Positions 1 through 11,600 of a DNA stretch of 64,000 nucleotides are shown here, piece by piece. Source of the DNA: Ceratobasidium sp. AG-K (lineage: Eukaryota > Basidiomycota > Agaricomycetes > Cantharellales > Ceratobasidiaceae); NCBI GenBank assembly GCA_037039685.1, contig JAWNGF010000001.1, forward strand, positions 8,742,001 through 8,806,000, given 5' to 3'. How positions within the stretch are numbered: the first letter of the stretch is position 1; each line of letters opens with the position of its first letter. A program made the position numbers and the translations under genes. The notes below the pieces were generated by a model. The model made no database searches, was not told the origin of the DNA, and saw nothing but the letters and a program-made list of their open reading frames with translations.

Positions 1-470
1 ACGACTCGCACATGGACGTCTCGTTTATTTAACCTTGGGCTTACTTTGCCCGCGCCTGTGCTTTCCCCTGCTCGTCCGACTCTTGCCGAAAGACTTGCAG
101 CTCTTCCAAGTTTGCGCACGCTACTAGAGTTATTCCCCCCTATTGTGCTGGCTGTACCCAAGAAGAAGACATCTCGCTCTAAGAAACGGATGCGCAGCGC
201 CAACAAAGGGTTGAAGGATAAAACTAGTGCGTCCATTTGACTGTTACCAAATCTGATTTATTCAACTGATTTATTATGGGTTACTTTTTATACGAATGAA
301 TCGCACTGGGCATTTTCGATCCTGGCGTAGACATTGTGAACTGTCCAGGATGCGGAACCCCTAAACGGGCGCACCACCTCTGCCCTCGCTGTTTCTCGCA
401 AATAAACCGAGCGTGGAAACAACAGCAGCGGGAAGTTGTTGGCCACGAAGCCGGACTTGTACCGTCGTAG
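1..470 (+). CDS. MRPL32: Mitochondrial ribosomal protein bL32m (MRPL32), 5' partial
   Basis: Structural protein of the mitochondrial large ribosomal subunit. The frame is open from base 1, so the start codon and probably most of the targeting peptide lie upstream of the window. Exon 1 ends at 226, a GT-AG intron spans 227-330, and exon 2 runs 331-470. Splicing joins the basic VPKKKTSRSKKRMRSANKGLKDKT block to NIVNCPGCG, which is the classic bL32m junction. Two CxxC pairs (CPGC and CPRC) form the zinc site. The C-terminus after INRAWK is short and polar. The basic core and both zinc knuckles match the family closely, so the identity is secure; only the N-terminus is missing. Confidence 0.93.
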
Positions 471-927
471 AGCTACTCGGTATGCCAGAGCAACAGTCAC
501 CTTGCATGCACGAACTCATTCGTGATAGACAGACGAACTCGCTTTGAGACTATGCTTTGTATAATTTATCCACAAGCGCTCGAAGCCGTCCCACAAATGC
601 ATCTCAAAAATTGCATTGTTATCATTGTCGTGATCATAACAGTCATGAACATGAACGAGTTGATACATAGAGAAAAACACCAAAAACCACATGCGTATAT
701 GACAGCCAAAATCTATAAATATCTTTAGGTTTCGAAAGAGAGAGAGTCGAGAGTATAAGAGGTACATCGAAAAAGTTTGATACACATATCTTGGATTTCG
801 CATCTAGGGGGAGTCGGGCCCTCGTTCGAGATCGTGTGCAGGAGGCGGGCGGGGATGTGGGTTCGGGTATACTTCATCCACCATATCCCACGATTCCTCT
901 TCATCGGGACCCCACTCCAGGTCTCGT
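471..927. other. Convergent 3' spacer
   Basis: A+T-rich spacer between the ends of bL32m (+) and the next gene (-). Short ORFs here look random. Bases 804-927 probably encode the true C-terminus of the minus-strand gene in a shifted frame (see that entry). Confidence 0.5.
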
Positions 928-3500
928 TCAACCACGCGTGGAACGGGGTACAAAAAAGTGAAACATCCACCTCGCCGGAGCCGTCACAACCTTGGCGGTC
1001 GTGCGCACCGCAGCGGGGACGGCCCAAGTCTTGGAAACAATCGGCACTTCCTCGTTGACGCCCCGGATCGCATTATAGCGCAACTCGGTGCGAGGGCCCG
1101 AGCGCCTCAGAGGCCACCAACCGCGCTTGCGGTTCGTTGGGTTGGCCACGTCTCGGCGGCGGCGTGGGAGCACGAGCGAGAGCGTGACGGCCAGTTGGAT
1201 CGCGGGACTAACGGCCCAGTCTATTTGATCATCCACAGTCAGTTTAATGCACGTATCGGGATTCGAGTCGAACTCACCAGGCAGGTACCGCACACGAGAC
1301 TTGCCAACTGCTTCGGGTTCGTCGGGTTGCTTGCGCTTGACGCCAATGATGCTGGGGGCTGGGCTCGTGCGGAGGGAGCGGTTGGCCGAAGGGCCGGGGC
1401 GCGGCGAACGAGCTCGGGCGATTTCGCGTTGGGCGTTGAGGTCGCATGGAGGCGAAGCTGGGCTGTTGGGGCTCATTGGGCTCATAGCATCCTGGACAGG
1501 TTCAGGCGCAACTTCAGTGTCGACCGGAGGAGTGGACGTTCCGGGTTCGGCGACTTCCTCGGCGGGAGCGACGACCTCGTCCTTGGGCTGCTCGGGTTCG
1601 GCTGCAGGAGCAATGACTGCGGTGGCCTCGACTGACACGACTTCGGCGGTGGTGGTCGCTTCGGTAACTGATGGAGCGGCTACAACTTCGACGGGAACTG
1701 ATTCGGGCTCCTCGACTGGAGCCGCAGAAGTCTCAGGCTCGGCTTGGACAACGACAGGTGCAGTTTCGGGAGTTGGTTCCTCAGTCTTGACTACAGCAGG
1801 CGACTCGGTGGTGGCAGCAGCGGCCAAAGGCGAAGTGACCATCGCGCCCGAGATTGGGCTGGCCCAGGCCTGCATGTTGGGAGCAATCGGGGACTCGACA
1901 ATCGCAGAGAGCGGACGCTGCTCAGAGGGCAAGCTCCTTGCATCGGGAATCGAAAGCGAGGGACGAGGCTGGGCCTCGGCCTGCTCAGAGCTCACGTCAA
2001 GAGTCGAGGAATCGGGAGTGGTCGACGACCCGTCGCCCTTTTCCTTCTTGGACTTGGATCCCACGCGGAGCATCTTGGAGGCCCAGTTTGGCTTCTTGTC
2101 GGTCTCAGAAGCCGATTCGCTTGGAGTCTTTGCGTGGCCGCTCTCGCTCGAACGACGGCCAAGGCTGAAACGACGCTTGATGTTCTCCTCGGACTTCTTG
2201 GGAGTCGGTGTCTTGGGGACAGGCAATCCGCTACCCCAGCGACGCTCGCGCTCCTTGAGAGACTCATTATCGCTTTCAGCACCGCTGTCGGCGGGACCGC
2301 GAGACGGGGGACGGGCAACAGGCGGAGGGCTGGAAACGCTCGACCTGCGATCGAGGCTCTTGCGTGCCCAATTGGTAAGTGTGCCACGTCGCTTGGGCTC
2401 TGGCTTGTCGGGGGTAGGCGAACGGCCGAGAGAGGTTGTGCTGCGAGGACGTAAGTAATGATGTCACGCGCAACGAGGCTGACAGCTCACCTAGCATTGC
2501 GAGATGCAGACGGCTTGACAGGCGTTTTCGGTTCGGCAGCCTTGGGTGCTTCGCTGGTGGAAGGTGCAGGAGTGGTCTCCTTGACTGGGGCAGCCTCTGG
2601 TTGGGGAGCCGCAGCTGGAACGGGTTCAGGCTGGGGTGCAGCTTCGACTTTGGGAGCTTCGACCTGAGCGGGTTCGACCGAGGGTGCAGATTCAACTTGG
2701 GGTGCGGGTTCGACTGGCGCAACTTCGGTTTGGGGTGCGGCCTCTGCTTGGGGTGCAGGATCCACTTGAGTAGACTCGACTTGGGGTGCAGGCTCGGCCG
2801 CAGCTGGTTCTACTGGGGCTGGCTCCTCGATCTTGGACTGCTGGCCTGGCTCGGGGCTGGCATGGCGACGCAGCGAAGAAATAGATGCCGAGCGGGAAAG
2901 GCCTGCTTGAGGCGGAGCAGTAGCTAAAACCGGGGTGACTTCGACCTGAGGTGGGCTCGAAGGACCAAGGAGCGAAAGACGGCGGATACTGCCGCTAACG
3001 CTGTGTCGGCTGAGGTTAGAGACCTTGCGACGAAGTCGGCTCGGAGAACGCGAGCTAGCAAGAGATGCTCCGTCGTGAGGCGAGTCAGAAATAGGATCTT
3101 CAGTCTTGGGGGCAGCAATGGGTTCAGACGTCTGCGCAGCAGGTGGCGGGGTCATTGGGCCTTGGGATGACACAGTCGATCCAGAGCGAGCACGAATGTG
3201 ACCGGGCGTGGCGGGCTCTTGCTTGGGCGCGTCGGTGGCGGGCTCGTCCTTCTTGCCGGTCTCGTTGACGGCGTCGGTGCTGGGTGCCGCAGAACCAGAC
3301 TTGCGCGATCCAAACAGCGGAATGCGCGACTTGGCCGGCGACGGATCCCGTGTGCTCGAGCGAGTCGGGGTCGGGCGTTCAGGAGTAGGACTAGGAGATG
3401 CAGGACGGCCAGCCATCGTAAAGGCACGAGTAGGATTGCGGAATGACTTGAGACGGCCAGCGAGGCCCTCGGGGCGTGAAGGGGTCGTAGGAGCGGACAT
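928..3500 (-). CDS. Hypothetical Ser/Pro/Glu-rich disordered protein with conserved-looking C-terminus
   Basis: I do not recognise the family. Exon 1 is 3500-2491 and exon 2 is 2440-928, with a 50-nt GT-AG intron 2441-2490; as written this gives 840 aa. Residues 1 to about 600 are low-complexity Ser/Pro/Arg, then Pro/Val/Glu/Ala-rich, with repeated PxxP and TPTPKK-like blocks that suggest an intrinsically disordered scaffold. The last ~130 residues have a different, folded-looking composition (RVRYLPGEFDSNPD, then a hydrophobic stretch followed by RRRR). The frame stops at 928 just after an A6 run (952-957). One base fewer in that run would continue the protein through an acidic tail (EWGPDEEESWDMVDEVYP) to a TAG at 804-806, giving about 881 aa. 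I think that longer form is the real product. Confidence 0.75.
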
Positions 3501-4791
3501 GAGAGTGATGTGCAGAGATCTTTGGAGGGATTCACGCTCCTCTCCGCCTTTTTAGCTCCCCTTTCCTGTCCGCGAGGCAGACAAACAAAACAACGTGTTT
3601 TGTCTCCACATTACACCCCAAACACGGACAAACACGTGTTTTCACGCGCTAATCTCCCGCCTTTCGCGCCCTTTGCCAAACAGGACCCTGACAATCACAA
3701 ATTATTCCTTTTTTTGCGGCCGCCGCTTTGCCGACTGCGGCCGACCTTTGTAGCGCATACATATTGTCCTGCACCGACGTGGTTTGTCCGACGTATGAGG
3801 CGGATGCGTACGCATCTCCATCAGCCGCGCTGTGTTGCAACGTGCCCGCCCTGCATCGCTCCCAGACACATGTCCGCCTCGAGGTGCCCGCGAATTTATC
3901 CCACGTGACCCCGTATCGATGCCTATCCCATCCATTTCGAGTCACACTCGTCAAGTTCGGCGCAGCACGCTGCGATCGATTTGTCTCTCACACGTCGCAT
4001 GAGGCACGGGTCCGCCACTCGAGCGCACCCATGCTTGATCCATGCGCTGCCTTTCGTATTCTCTTGGACTACTAAGGAAGGACTCGGCCCCATGGCGCCA
4101 CTGCGTGCTGACTGAATATGCACCGATCATGAAAAACACGGGGGATATTCGTGTTTGTTGTCGATTCGGATCGACTGGAATCTACAATCATGACTTCGAA
4201 TGCTTGGAGGAGACGGCGTGTGCCACGGTTATCGGGGCGCAAGTGATTGTTCGTAAGGTGTGATAGGTAACAGGCACCCTGCTCTAGCTCTCATAGGCTA
4301 CTTTGTGATTCTTGCGCGTGTCAATGCGATGTCCGCAGATCTACCGAGACGCAAGAGAAAGGCGGACCAGTTCACCGAGATCCGGTGAAATATGTGAAAT
4401 AATATATTTGGTGTAGGACAAACGTAAAAAATTCAGACACATTACACAGCAAAGCCGTAATTACCACATATCGCTGGGCTAGATCTGTTCCAGTCCAAAG
4501 TGGACTTGGTCGCAAGAGTGATTGTAAAGTACAGTATCACGTGACCTGTATGCATCGGAACGGATACAGTTTCGTCCGCTAATTTGGTCGTCGCACCTCA
4601 AGCACTCGGCATCATCAAGGTCAGTGAGCTCGCTGTGAACCTATGCTACGTCGCCGTCGAGCCCCTCCATGAGCCCCATTTCCCCCTCCCCAAATCCCTA
4701 CTCGCTGGAAGAAAATTCCCAGCTCAGACCGTCGGATGGCAGCTCTGAAACTCGGATGGACTCTAGCTAACCCACATCCCCAGACTTCAAA
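3501..4791. promoter_or_regulatory. Divergent promoter region with CACGTG boxes
   Basis: A 1.3-kb spacer between the minus-strand hypothetical gene and eL13. It contains several CACGTG hexamers: near 3628, CACGTGAC near 3902 and CACGTGAC near 4539. These are potential bHLH (Cbf1/Pho4-type) sites. Short ORFs on both strands overlap each other and show no family resemblance. The right end includes the proposed eL13 leader exon and 5'-UTR intron. Confidence 0.35.
4620..4783 (+). other. Probable 5'-UTR intron of the eL13 gene
   Basis: A consensus donor (AAG followed by GTCAGTGAG) at 4620 and a pyrimidine/CAG acceptor ending at 4783 lie only 8 nt before the ATG at 4792. Fungal ribosomal-protein genes often carry an intron just before or after the start codon. 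This is inference from splice signals; no transcript was seen. Confidence 0.45.
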
Positions 4792-5522
4792 ATGGGTTTC
4801 GCCCACAACAACGTCCTCCACGCGAACCACTTCCGCAAAGACTGGCAGCGCCGTGTGCGCACCTGGTTCGACCAGCCCGGGCGTAAACTCCGCCGCCGCC
4901 AAGCGCGCGTCGCCAAGGCCTCGAAGCTCGGTGTGCGCCCGCTGCAGCTCCTCCGCCCTGCTGTGCGTGCGCCCACGGTTAGGTACAACATCAAGATCCG
5001 CGAGGGACGTGGGTTCACGCTTGCTGAGCTCAAGGAGGCTGGTGTCGGACGGAAAGAGGCCCGCGGGTTGGGTATTACCGTTGACCACAGGCGGAGGAAT
5101 CTGAGCGAGGAGGGAAAGAAGCTCAATGTGGAGCGACTAAAGGCGTACAAGGCGCGCCTCATTGTCTTCCCTCGCAAGGCTGGCAAGCCCAAGAAGGGCG
5201 ACTCGGCTGTAAGTGGATTAATTTTGTCGAGTGAATGAGCTAATAGTTGTGAATAGGCGGAAGATCTCAAGGCCGAGACCACCCGTGCGCCAATTGCTCT
5301 CCCTGCTGCGTTCGTCCACGAGGCTCCCCGTGCGATCACCACCGAGGAGCGTGACTTCAAGGCGTACCGTGCTCTCCGTGACGCTCGCGCCGACCAGCGC
5401 CACGCTGGTGCTCGCAAGATCCGCCAGCAAAAGGTACGTCGCTCTACCGTCACCTTAAGATTAGTCACTAACAACTTGGCCGAGAACAGAAGGAGGAAGA
5501 GGAGGCCGCCAAGAAGAAGTAA
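4792..5522 (+). CDS. RPL13: 60S ribosomal protein eL13
   Basis: Cytosolic large-subunit ribosomal protein. Exons are 4792-5208, 5257-5433 and 5490-5522, each intron GT-AG and in phase, giving 208 aa, the usual eL13 length. The N-terminus MGFAHNNVLHANHFRKDW and the following WFDQPGRKLRRR, VRAPTVRYN and GRGFTLAELKEAG blocks are diagnostic. The last exon encodes only ten residues of the Lys/Glu-rich tail (EEEAAKKK). The ATG has a purine at -3, and a leader intron probably precedes it. Confidence 0.96.
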
Positions 5523-5700
5523 ACCACTCCCTACTGAACTCCCTCACCCTATGTCTCACCCCTGTTCTCGAGCGAGCCCACTCTTACACCTGTACGCTTG
5601 TGTTGTTATGCCATGCATGTGCGATTTTTTCATCAATTATACGAAAATATGCAAAAATGAAAGCAAGACGTGATGAGACTATATGCAGCAACGAGGTGGG

Positions 5701-6765
5701 TCATTTCGCTTTGCTCCGGGCCCGTTTAGCCGGTCGAACCCATTCATCCTCATCGTCCGGTTCTGGCTTGAGAATCACGTCGAGTTTGCTGTCCTCCATG
5801 TCCGACTGGGGCTCCGGCTTCAAAGGGAGGTCGACCATCTCTTCGTCCTCGTCCTCGAATGACACTGATGCTGAGACCACGGGCTGAGTCTCGACTACGT
5901 CACATTCCAGCTGAAACAGTCGATCCGTCAGCCGAGCAAGTGACCGAAGTAAACTGAAACGCACCCGATCCAAGTATCCTCGAGCAAAGATGTTCCCTGG
6001 GTCCAGTGCTACAGCCCGTCTGAAATGACGCTTGGCAGCGGCGACTCGGCCTGCGTTCCAGGTTGAGGTGACGAGTGGCTGGGCGCTGCCTGCATTTCTT
6101 AGAACTTACGTTAAATTTGAAGGAGAGAGCAAACCAACCTGTCCGAATTTCTTTCTTGCCAGAATCTGCTCCCTGCTCATCGCTCGAGCTTGGCTGGGCA
6201 GTGTACAACCACAGCATCCCAGCATAAAGATGTAGCACCGGATTCTGGTCAAATGGCATCGTCACGATGTATCTTTCGGATGTTAGTCAACTTAGGTAAA
6301 ATGATCGAGCCAACCACACTCACAGATCGAGCTCGTCCAATGCTTCTTGATACTCGCCCATATCAACCAGTGCCAGCACAGTTTCCTTGAGCAACGTTTC
6401 TTGCTTTCATTGTATACATTAGCGTGTCGCACAATCAGCACAACCAAGGGATTGAAGCCTACCAAGTGTGGGATCTGCAATCGCACCCGCTTCAGATATG
6501 CCACATGCTCTCTCGTCGCCCGTCCTTTCCCATCTTCCCTCTCCGGTATCAAAGCTAACCCGAATTGCCAGATTGTGCGCATGTCAATCTCGGGACATTT
6601 GACGAGTATCGACCAAGCTCTGCGTGCTCGCGCTAGGTCACCGCGTTGCAAACAGACATTAAGGATATCATAGACATAACGGATGTGTTGCTTTCGCGAA
6701 CTAGTCGAGGGAGATAGTTCGCGATGCGGCCGCGGCGCGAGGTGGAAGAGCGGCGTAAAGGACAT
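5701..6765 (-). CDS. RNA polymerase I initiation factor Rrn11-like
   Basis: Candidate component of the Pol I core factor, which promotes rDNA transcription in the nucleolus. Exons on the minus strand are 6765-6463, 6403-6324, 6272-6139, 6089-5965 and 5910-5701, with introns of 49-59 nt all in phase, giving 283 aa. The region ILNVCLQRGDLARARRAW, the following LVKCPEID block, and later LDLYIV..NPVLHLYAGMLWLY match Rrn11, including its TPR-like helices (EYQEALDEL). The C-terminus is acidic and ends in a basic KRARSKAK patch. The start at 6765 (good -3 A) is preferred over an upstream in-frame ATG at 6945, which would add an unrelated basic leader. The gene is divergent from the RING gene with a 200-bp shared promoter. 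Confidence 0.82.
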
Positions 6766-6965
6766 GGTCAACCGATTTCCGTTTGGAGATCCTTTCTCAC
6801 GTGACTTGCGAGCGTCTCTGACCGACAACCGCGACCGCGCTCTGGCTCCAACCTTGGTCGATCTGTAGCTCGGGGGAATAGATTCGAGGTCCCAAGGATA
6901 CGCCTTGTCGCAGTTTGGAGCTCTATAACTCGACGACTTGTTCAAGTTTCTTTGTTAGTTACTCG

Positions 6966-8353
6966 ATGACGGCTATTTGCTCCATATGTCAGGAAAAACT
7001 CCAGAGCGGTCGGTCGGTTGCGCTCTCTCGTTGTGGTACGGATAATCTCATGTAACTACGTAGAGCTTGAGCTAAGTTACTGGCAGGTCACGTCTTGTGT
7101 GGCGCCTGTCTCCTACAATGGGCGCAACAGAATAACCCCCCTACTCGCGTCGAATGTCCAATGTGTCGGAGCAAACACACCTATCCCAAGAACACGACCA
7201 AATTATTCTTTGAAGAGGAAAGGTCCGAAGCCGAGGGGTTCAGGTCGGAAATCATGGCCGTCCTGCGGTTAATAGAGAGATGCGCCGATGAACCGACGGG
7301 CGCGAGCTTGGCTGGAATCGTCAACGCACTCCGAGGTTTGGCGGATGGTGGCAAGAATTTGGGCGAGCAGGTTGTGACGACGGCGAGTGCATTTCAGTCT
7401 TGTGTGGTGGCGAAGCTTAATATGGTCATTAGGCGGCCATCAGCGGTCTTGATGCAATGGTCAACCACTTGTCGAAGAAACTTGGGCCAATACAGTCAAC
7501 GGAGGATCTCCATGCTAGGTTAACCGAGGCACAGGAGAATCTTGACAATGTCGTTCGGGAGAACATTAGACTTACGGAGCAGGCAGAAGCTGTACAGATA
7601 CGGCATCAATCGTTGGCAGTCGAGCTCGCCGCGGTCAAAGGATCCCTCGTCAAGTTTCGGACCGAACACAATCACTCGAAAAACGAGAACCAGGTGATGA
7701 GGGAACAATTGGCTGAACAGCGCAGGAAGAATATAGTCTTGCAGCAGCAACTGAGCGCATGCAAAGAGAGTCGGGATGATACTCGTGAGAAGTTTGTGGC
7801 TCTCAAGAAAAAGGTGAGTTAGTTTAAGAGTATTTGACACACAAGTCACAATCTGCTCTAGTATAAAACCTGCATGGAGTCGAACGAGGCACTTAAAGTC
7901 CAAGTGAACCGTGCACTAGCTGAAAGGAGAACCGCCTCCCCATCAAGTCGACCTGCTCCACTTCCGTCGACGTCCCGGTTAACCCGACGACCCTCTATAA
8001 TATCCATTCACAGCCAATCGTCGCCCGACGGCAAGCATGTCTCTCTTACCAGCAGTGACGACGACGGTAATCCAGCTTCCGAGAGCTCCGACGTCGAGCT
8101 CATCTCTGACACTGAATCTCATGACGATCCTATGCCCGTATTTCATGAACTCAAGCTGAAGCCGGTGAAATCCCCCGCCGCTCTGTTCAAGGCTGCGCCG
8201 CAGGCTTCATCGAGCAGGCCAGTCCCTAGCAAGTCTGTTCAAAAGCGCAAGTTGGCTGCCACACTGCAAGCACCTCAAAAAGGACTCGAGCTCAGGAATG
8301 GGAAGCTTACCGGGTTGGTGATGACAGGTCCCAAACGCACTAGGAAGGCCTAA
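6966..8353 (+). CDS. RING finger and coiled-coil protein, TRAIP-like architecture
   Basis: Predicted E3 ubiquitin ligase. Exons are 6966-7035, 7087-7370, 7433-7813 and 7862-8353, giving 408 aa. The first intron interrupts the RING at Cys-Gly-His; splicing creates CSIC..CGHVLCGACLLQW..CPMCR, a C3HC4 RING at residues ~5-55. Directly after it comes TTKLFFEEE, which resembles the INKLFFD segment that follows the RING in TRAIP. Residues ~115-245 are a long heptad-rich coiled coil (RLTEQAEAVQIRH, MREQLAEQRRKN). The C-terminal ~130 residues are Ser/Asp-rich and disordered, ending in basic GPKRTRKA. I see no C-terminal PIP box, so TRAIP orthology is only suggested; the RING itself is clear. Confidence 0.85.
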
Positions 8354-8661
8354 CCCGCTCATTTCGTTCTTTTCGGGTCTCTTTATCCACTATAGCGGAC
8401 ATTGCGACATTATTAGTTTATAACCATTCACGCTTAAATGGTCGTAATCATGTATGTATTAGCGGTTCATGTTTGCCGACATGTGTATTTGAACAACCAT
8501 GATTCATTGCGAACTTGTAAATGCGAGGAGTCCGAGGGAGCCTGTCATAAGCGCCGATCCGGAGGCCACAGATTTCTAATTTCGCACCCACATCTCTCAA
8601 GCTGACCCGACGTCTGGTATTCTGGACTGTCGCTTGCGCAATCGCATTTCTGGCTGCATTT

Positions 8662-11600
8662 ATGCTGAGAGCTCGTGTCCCAGTCCAAAACGTCGTCGCC
8701 ATTCGACGGATTTCATCCATCTCGGTCTCGGCCACGCGTGCACTCGGTCTTGTTTCACAGCACCAGCGCCTGACTTCCAAATCGCCTCTTCATCGCCAAT
8801 TTCGCCCTTTAGCAACTGCTGTCCAAACTAATTTGAACGGCAATACTCAACTCCCACTTTCGATGACTTCCTCAACTGAAAACTTTGATACTCGCAACTT
8901 TGAGCTGTTACAACGAGTGAAGCTCGACTATGCAGATATCGAGGTGCGTTCCAAGATATGCGCTCGAGTTACTCTGTAGCTGATACGTGCCCTTTCTTGA
9001 GGTCACGAAATGGAGAAGTAAGGAAACTGGGTTGACGGTGGTGCACATCGACTACGAAGGTAACCGCCACCGTGCTTCTTCATCGTCGATCATGCCTGAT
9101 CTCCATCGTTCCCAGCACCAATCGTCAAGGGCTACTTTGTGCTCGCCACCGAAATCTTCAACGACTCGGGCTGCCCTCACACTCTCGAGCACCTCGTGTT
9201 TCTAGGATCCGAACAATACCCATTCAAGGGAGTATTGGATAACCTCGCAAATCGGGCATTTTCACAAGGTACAAACGCGTGGACGGCTACCGACCATACG
9301 GCGTATACAATTTCCACTGCCGGCGGGCAAGGATTCCTGCAGCTCTTGCCTGTGTATGTGGATCATATTTTGTACCCGAGGATTACAGACGCAGATTTTG
9401 TGACCGAGGTGGGTGCAGCTTCATCTGAATTGGCTCATAGAGCTAAATATTCGATTATAGGTTCACCATATCAATCCCAAGGCGGAGAATGCCGGGGTGG
9501 TATATAGCGAAATGCAAGGGCGACAGAACACTGCAAGTGATTTGATGTATCACAAGTCAGTAACCTGCATACGTAACGACTGTGGGCCTAATCGAATCTT
9601 GCAGGATGCAAACGCTGTTCAATCCCGAAGGCAGCGCGTACCGCAGTGAGACTGGTGGGCTGATGGAAGCCTTGAGGGTACTCAAAGTGGACCAAAGTTA
9701 GTTCATATATGCTTGTATCGAGATATGCCAACTAACCGTGCTCTATTAGTTCGTGACTACCACAAATCCTACTACGTGCCACATAACCTCTGCCTCGTCG
9801 TATCGGGAAAGCTGAAAACGGACGAACTACTGCACGTTCTTCAAACTAAGGTTGAACCCCGAATTATCGCACATGGTCAAGCACAAGGCCCGAAGCCAAC
9901 CGGTTGGAAACGACCATTCCTCGAAACTCCGAGCGCAAAGAAGCCAGTTCTGAAGGGTGTAACGCGGGCTACCGTCGAGTTTCCCGAACAAGATGAGAGT
10001 GCTGGGGAAATGGGAGTGTCTTTCCAGGGCCCTCCACCAGATCAAGTAACTGAGCAAAAGGTACGAGGGTTCACCCCTCAACAATCCCCTGGTAGCTTAC
10101 CCTCCAACCAGGCTATGGAGATTCTTGGACTTTATCTCACCGACTCGCCGGTATCGCCACTCACGAAAGAGTTTGTCGAAACAGCCAACCCGCTTTGGTA
10201 TGTATACGCGTTGTTACGTCCTCTTCTTGCTAAATTACATGTCATATAGCACGTACATATACTGCGACTTGGATGATCGGGCGACGTTCACGACCGCCAA
10301 CATCTACTTTGGATCAGTCCCGACGGAGGAGTTGGATAATTTACACGAGAAAGTAGTCTCCAAGCTCAGGCAGATTGTTGCCAGTGGTGTCGACATGGAT
10401 CGAATCCGTCTAGTTCTCAAACGCGACAAACTCAAGGTACGTAACGACCATGTGACCGCCTGGGATCCTCTATTGATACGACGAAACCATAGCTAAAGAG
10501 CTCCTTGGAGTCAAACGGAGGCGACATTTTCTCTACTGGCCTTATAACAGGTATATTGGGTTTGACTCGACCAAATACGTGCCCTTACAGCCAATCTACA
10601 GACTTCCTCTACGGCAAACCTGACGGCAGCGAAATTGCAGAGAATGTGGCTGAGATGAAGAGGTATGAGCAGCTCGAAAAGTGGACCGCGAAGCAATGGG
10701 AGGAACTTTTGACCAAGTAAGAGTTCAACACAACCTCGCTCCCGCTCACTCACTCACTTGATTCTCACAGGTACTGGATCGAAGCGCCTTCCGTGATTGT
10801 TGGTGCCCGACCTTCTGCTAAACTTCAGGACAAGTTGGAGACAGATGAAAAGGCTAGGATTGAGGCTCAGAGGAAACGACTGGGCCCAGAGGGTCTCGCG
10901 AAGCTAGAAAAGGAGCTTAACGAAGCCAAGGCTGAACATGACCGACCAATCCCAAAAGAAATACTTACCAGCTTCCCCGTACCCGATGTTTCCAGTATTT
11001 CATGGATCCCGGTTGAAAGTGCCAAGAACGATCCGTTCACCAAAAATACAACGGTCCGGAAACACAGTTTGCAAGCACATTTGGATGCGGATCCAGTGTC
11101 CTTGCCTTACTTCGTGCAGTTTGACCACGTTCAGGTACGCATACACAGACTCATGTTGCTATGTACTAACAGTCTTGGATAGTCTAACTTTGTTACTGTG
11201 AGTGCATGGCTCTCCACTGCCTCTCTCCCAGCTCGCCTGCGCCCGTAAGCCTTTAGAAGCATATTTCAATCGCCCGCATAACCGGTATCCCAACAGGTAC
11301 ATTGGACTCTACCTTGGCGCCTTTTTCGCACTGCCAGTCACACAGCCCGACGGAACCAAGATTTCTCACGAGGACCTCATCAAAAAGCTCGATGATGTAG
11401 CTGTTGGCTACGAAGCCGACTGCGGAGTCGGCGGTTACTTTACGGAAACGATTCGAGTTGTGATCAAGACCGAAGTGTCGCAGTATGAAACCGTAATCGG
11501 TTTGCTCCGAGATGTGTTATATCACCCGGAGTATGTAAAAGATCGGTGAGCCTGTCGGTTGAAATCTGCGGTCCGAGCCTCACTCACGGTTTGTAGCTTG

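Noticed and set aside
1247..2458. 403-aa plus-strand ORF
   Set aside because: It is the antisense shadow of the Pro/Ser-rich minus-strand hypothetical gene; its Thr/Ser/Gly composition mirrors the opposite strand and no family sequence appears.
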